A DNA stretch of 5,328 nt, from the NCBI GenBank assembly GCA_958446785.1, contig CAUCXP010000126.1, positions 1 through 5,328 of the forward strand, in the 5' to 3' direction. Below, piece after piece: positions 5,209 to 5,328 of this stretch. Origin of the DNA: an uncultured Collinsella sp. Its GTDB lineage: Bacteria > Actinomycetota > Coriobacteriia > Coriobacteriales > Coriobacteriaceae. The translations under genes were made by a program, and so were the position numbers. The notes under the pieces are model-generated. The model saw only the letters and a list, made by a program, of their open reading frames with translations. It was not told where the DNA came from and ran no database searches. Each line of letters begins with the position of its first letter. Position 1 is the stretch's first letter.

Positions 5209-5328
5209 ATGCCCATTCGCATCCCCGACGCCCTCCCTGCCGCTGCGCAGCTCGAGAGCGAGAACATCTTTGTCATGACCGAGTACCGCGCGCTGCACCA
5301 GGACATCCGTCCGCTGCGCGTGCTCATC
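5209..5328 (+). CDS. metA: Homoserine O-acyltransferase MetA (3' truncated by window edge)
   Basis: Only the first 40 codons are present. The product begins [11 protein letters not shown], continues with ENIFVMTE at residues 18-25 and ends at DIRPLRVLI (32-40). These match the highly conserved N terminus of MetA (E. coli: MPIRVPDELPA, ENVFVMT, EIRPLKVLI). MetA acylates the hydroxyl of homoserine, the first committed step of methionine synthesis. In many Gram-positive and gut bacteria the MetA-type enzyme uses acetyl-CoA instead of succinyl-CoA; the residue that decides this lies beyond the window, so the acyl donor is undetermined. The gene diverges from the dehydrogenase across a ~210-bp gap. 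The frame is open to the last base and the catalytic Cys, His and Glu are not reached. Confidence 0.93.
   Translation, partial: MPIRIPDALPAAAQLESENIFVMTEYRALHQDIRPLRVLI

Noticed and set aside
4998..5327. An N-terminal extension of the dehydrogenase reading frame by about 110 codons.
   Set aside because: The Rossmann fold starts directly at the Met at 4997, which has a ribosome binding site. The extension would overlap metA and has no homology I recognise.

Overview
The window is GC-rich bacterial DNA, strongly biased to G/C at third codon positions, with close gene spacing and clear Shine-Dalgarno sequences. The mix of genes and the codon style fit a high-GC gut actinobacterium of the Coriobacteriia, Collinsella-like. 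This assignment is an inference from general familiarity; no marker gene here proves it.

Layout: (1) bases 1-1771, plus strand, the 3' nine-tenths or so of recQ, a SF2 DNA helicase that enters from the left edge already past its Walker A motif. (2) 1774-2529, plus, a GntR/HutC-type regulator (winged helix plus UTRA domain), 2 nt after recQ. (3) 2530-2673, a compact control region: two pairs of a 10-bp direct repeat, a sigma70-type promoter lying between and overlapping them, and an imperfect hairpin at the predicted start of the mRNA. (4) 2674-3642, plus, a double-SIS phosphosugar enzyme resembling FrlB/FraB-type deglycases. (5) 3643-4019, a gene-free gap between convergent genes, holding a terminator for each flanking gene and, between them, a ~195-bp long inverted repeat with a perfect 27-bp core in each arm. 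(6) 4020-4997, minus strand, a member of the LDH/malate dehydrogenase superfamily that looks closer to L-2-hydroxyisocaproate dehydrogenase than to classical lactate dehydrogenase. (7) 4998-5208, a divergent intergenic promoter region. (8) 5209 to the right edge, plus, the first 40 codons of metA.

How it fits together: the UTRA regulator and the SIS enzyme look like a regulator/target pair. The regulator probably binds the repeated decamers around the SIS promoter and releases them when a sugar phosphate or amino-sugar derivative binds its UTRA domain. No sugar kinase or transporter is present, so the enzyme's substrate must be supplied by genes elsewhere. recQ, the hydroxyacid dehydrogenase and metA are probably unrelated housekeeping or metabolic neighbours.

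The features most worth a second look are the long inverted repeat at 3725-3919, which resembles a dispersed intergenic element, and the direct-repeat operator plus 5' hairpin in front of the SIS gene.
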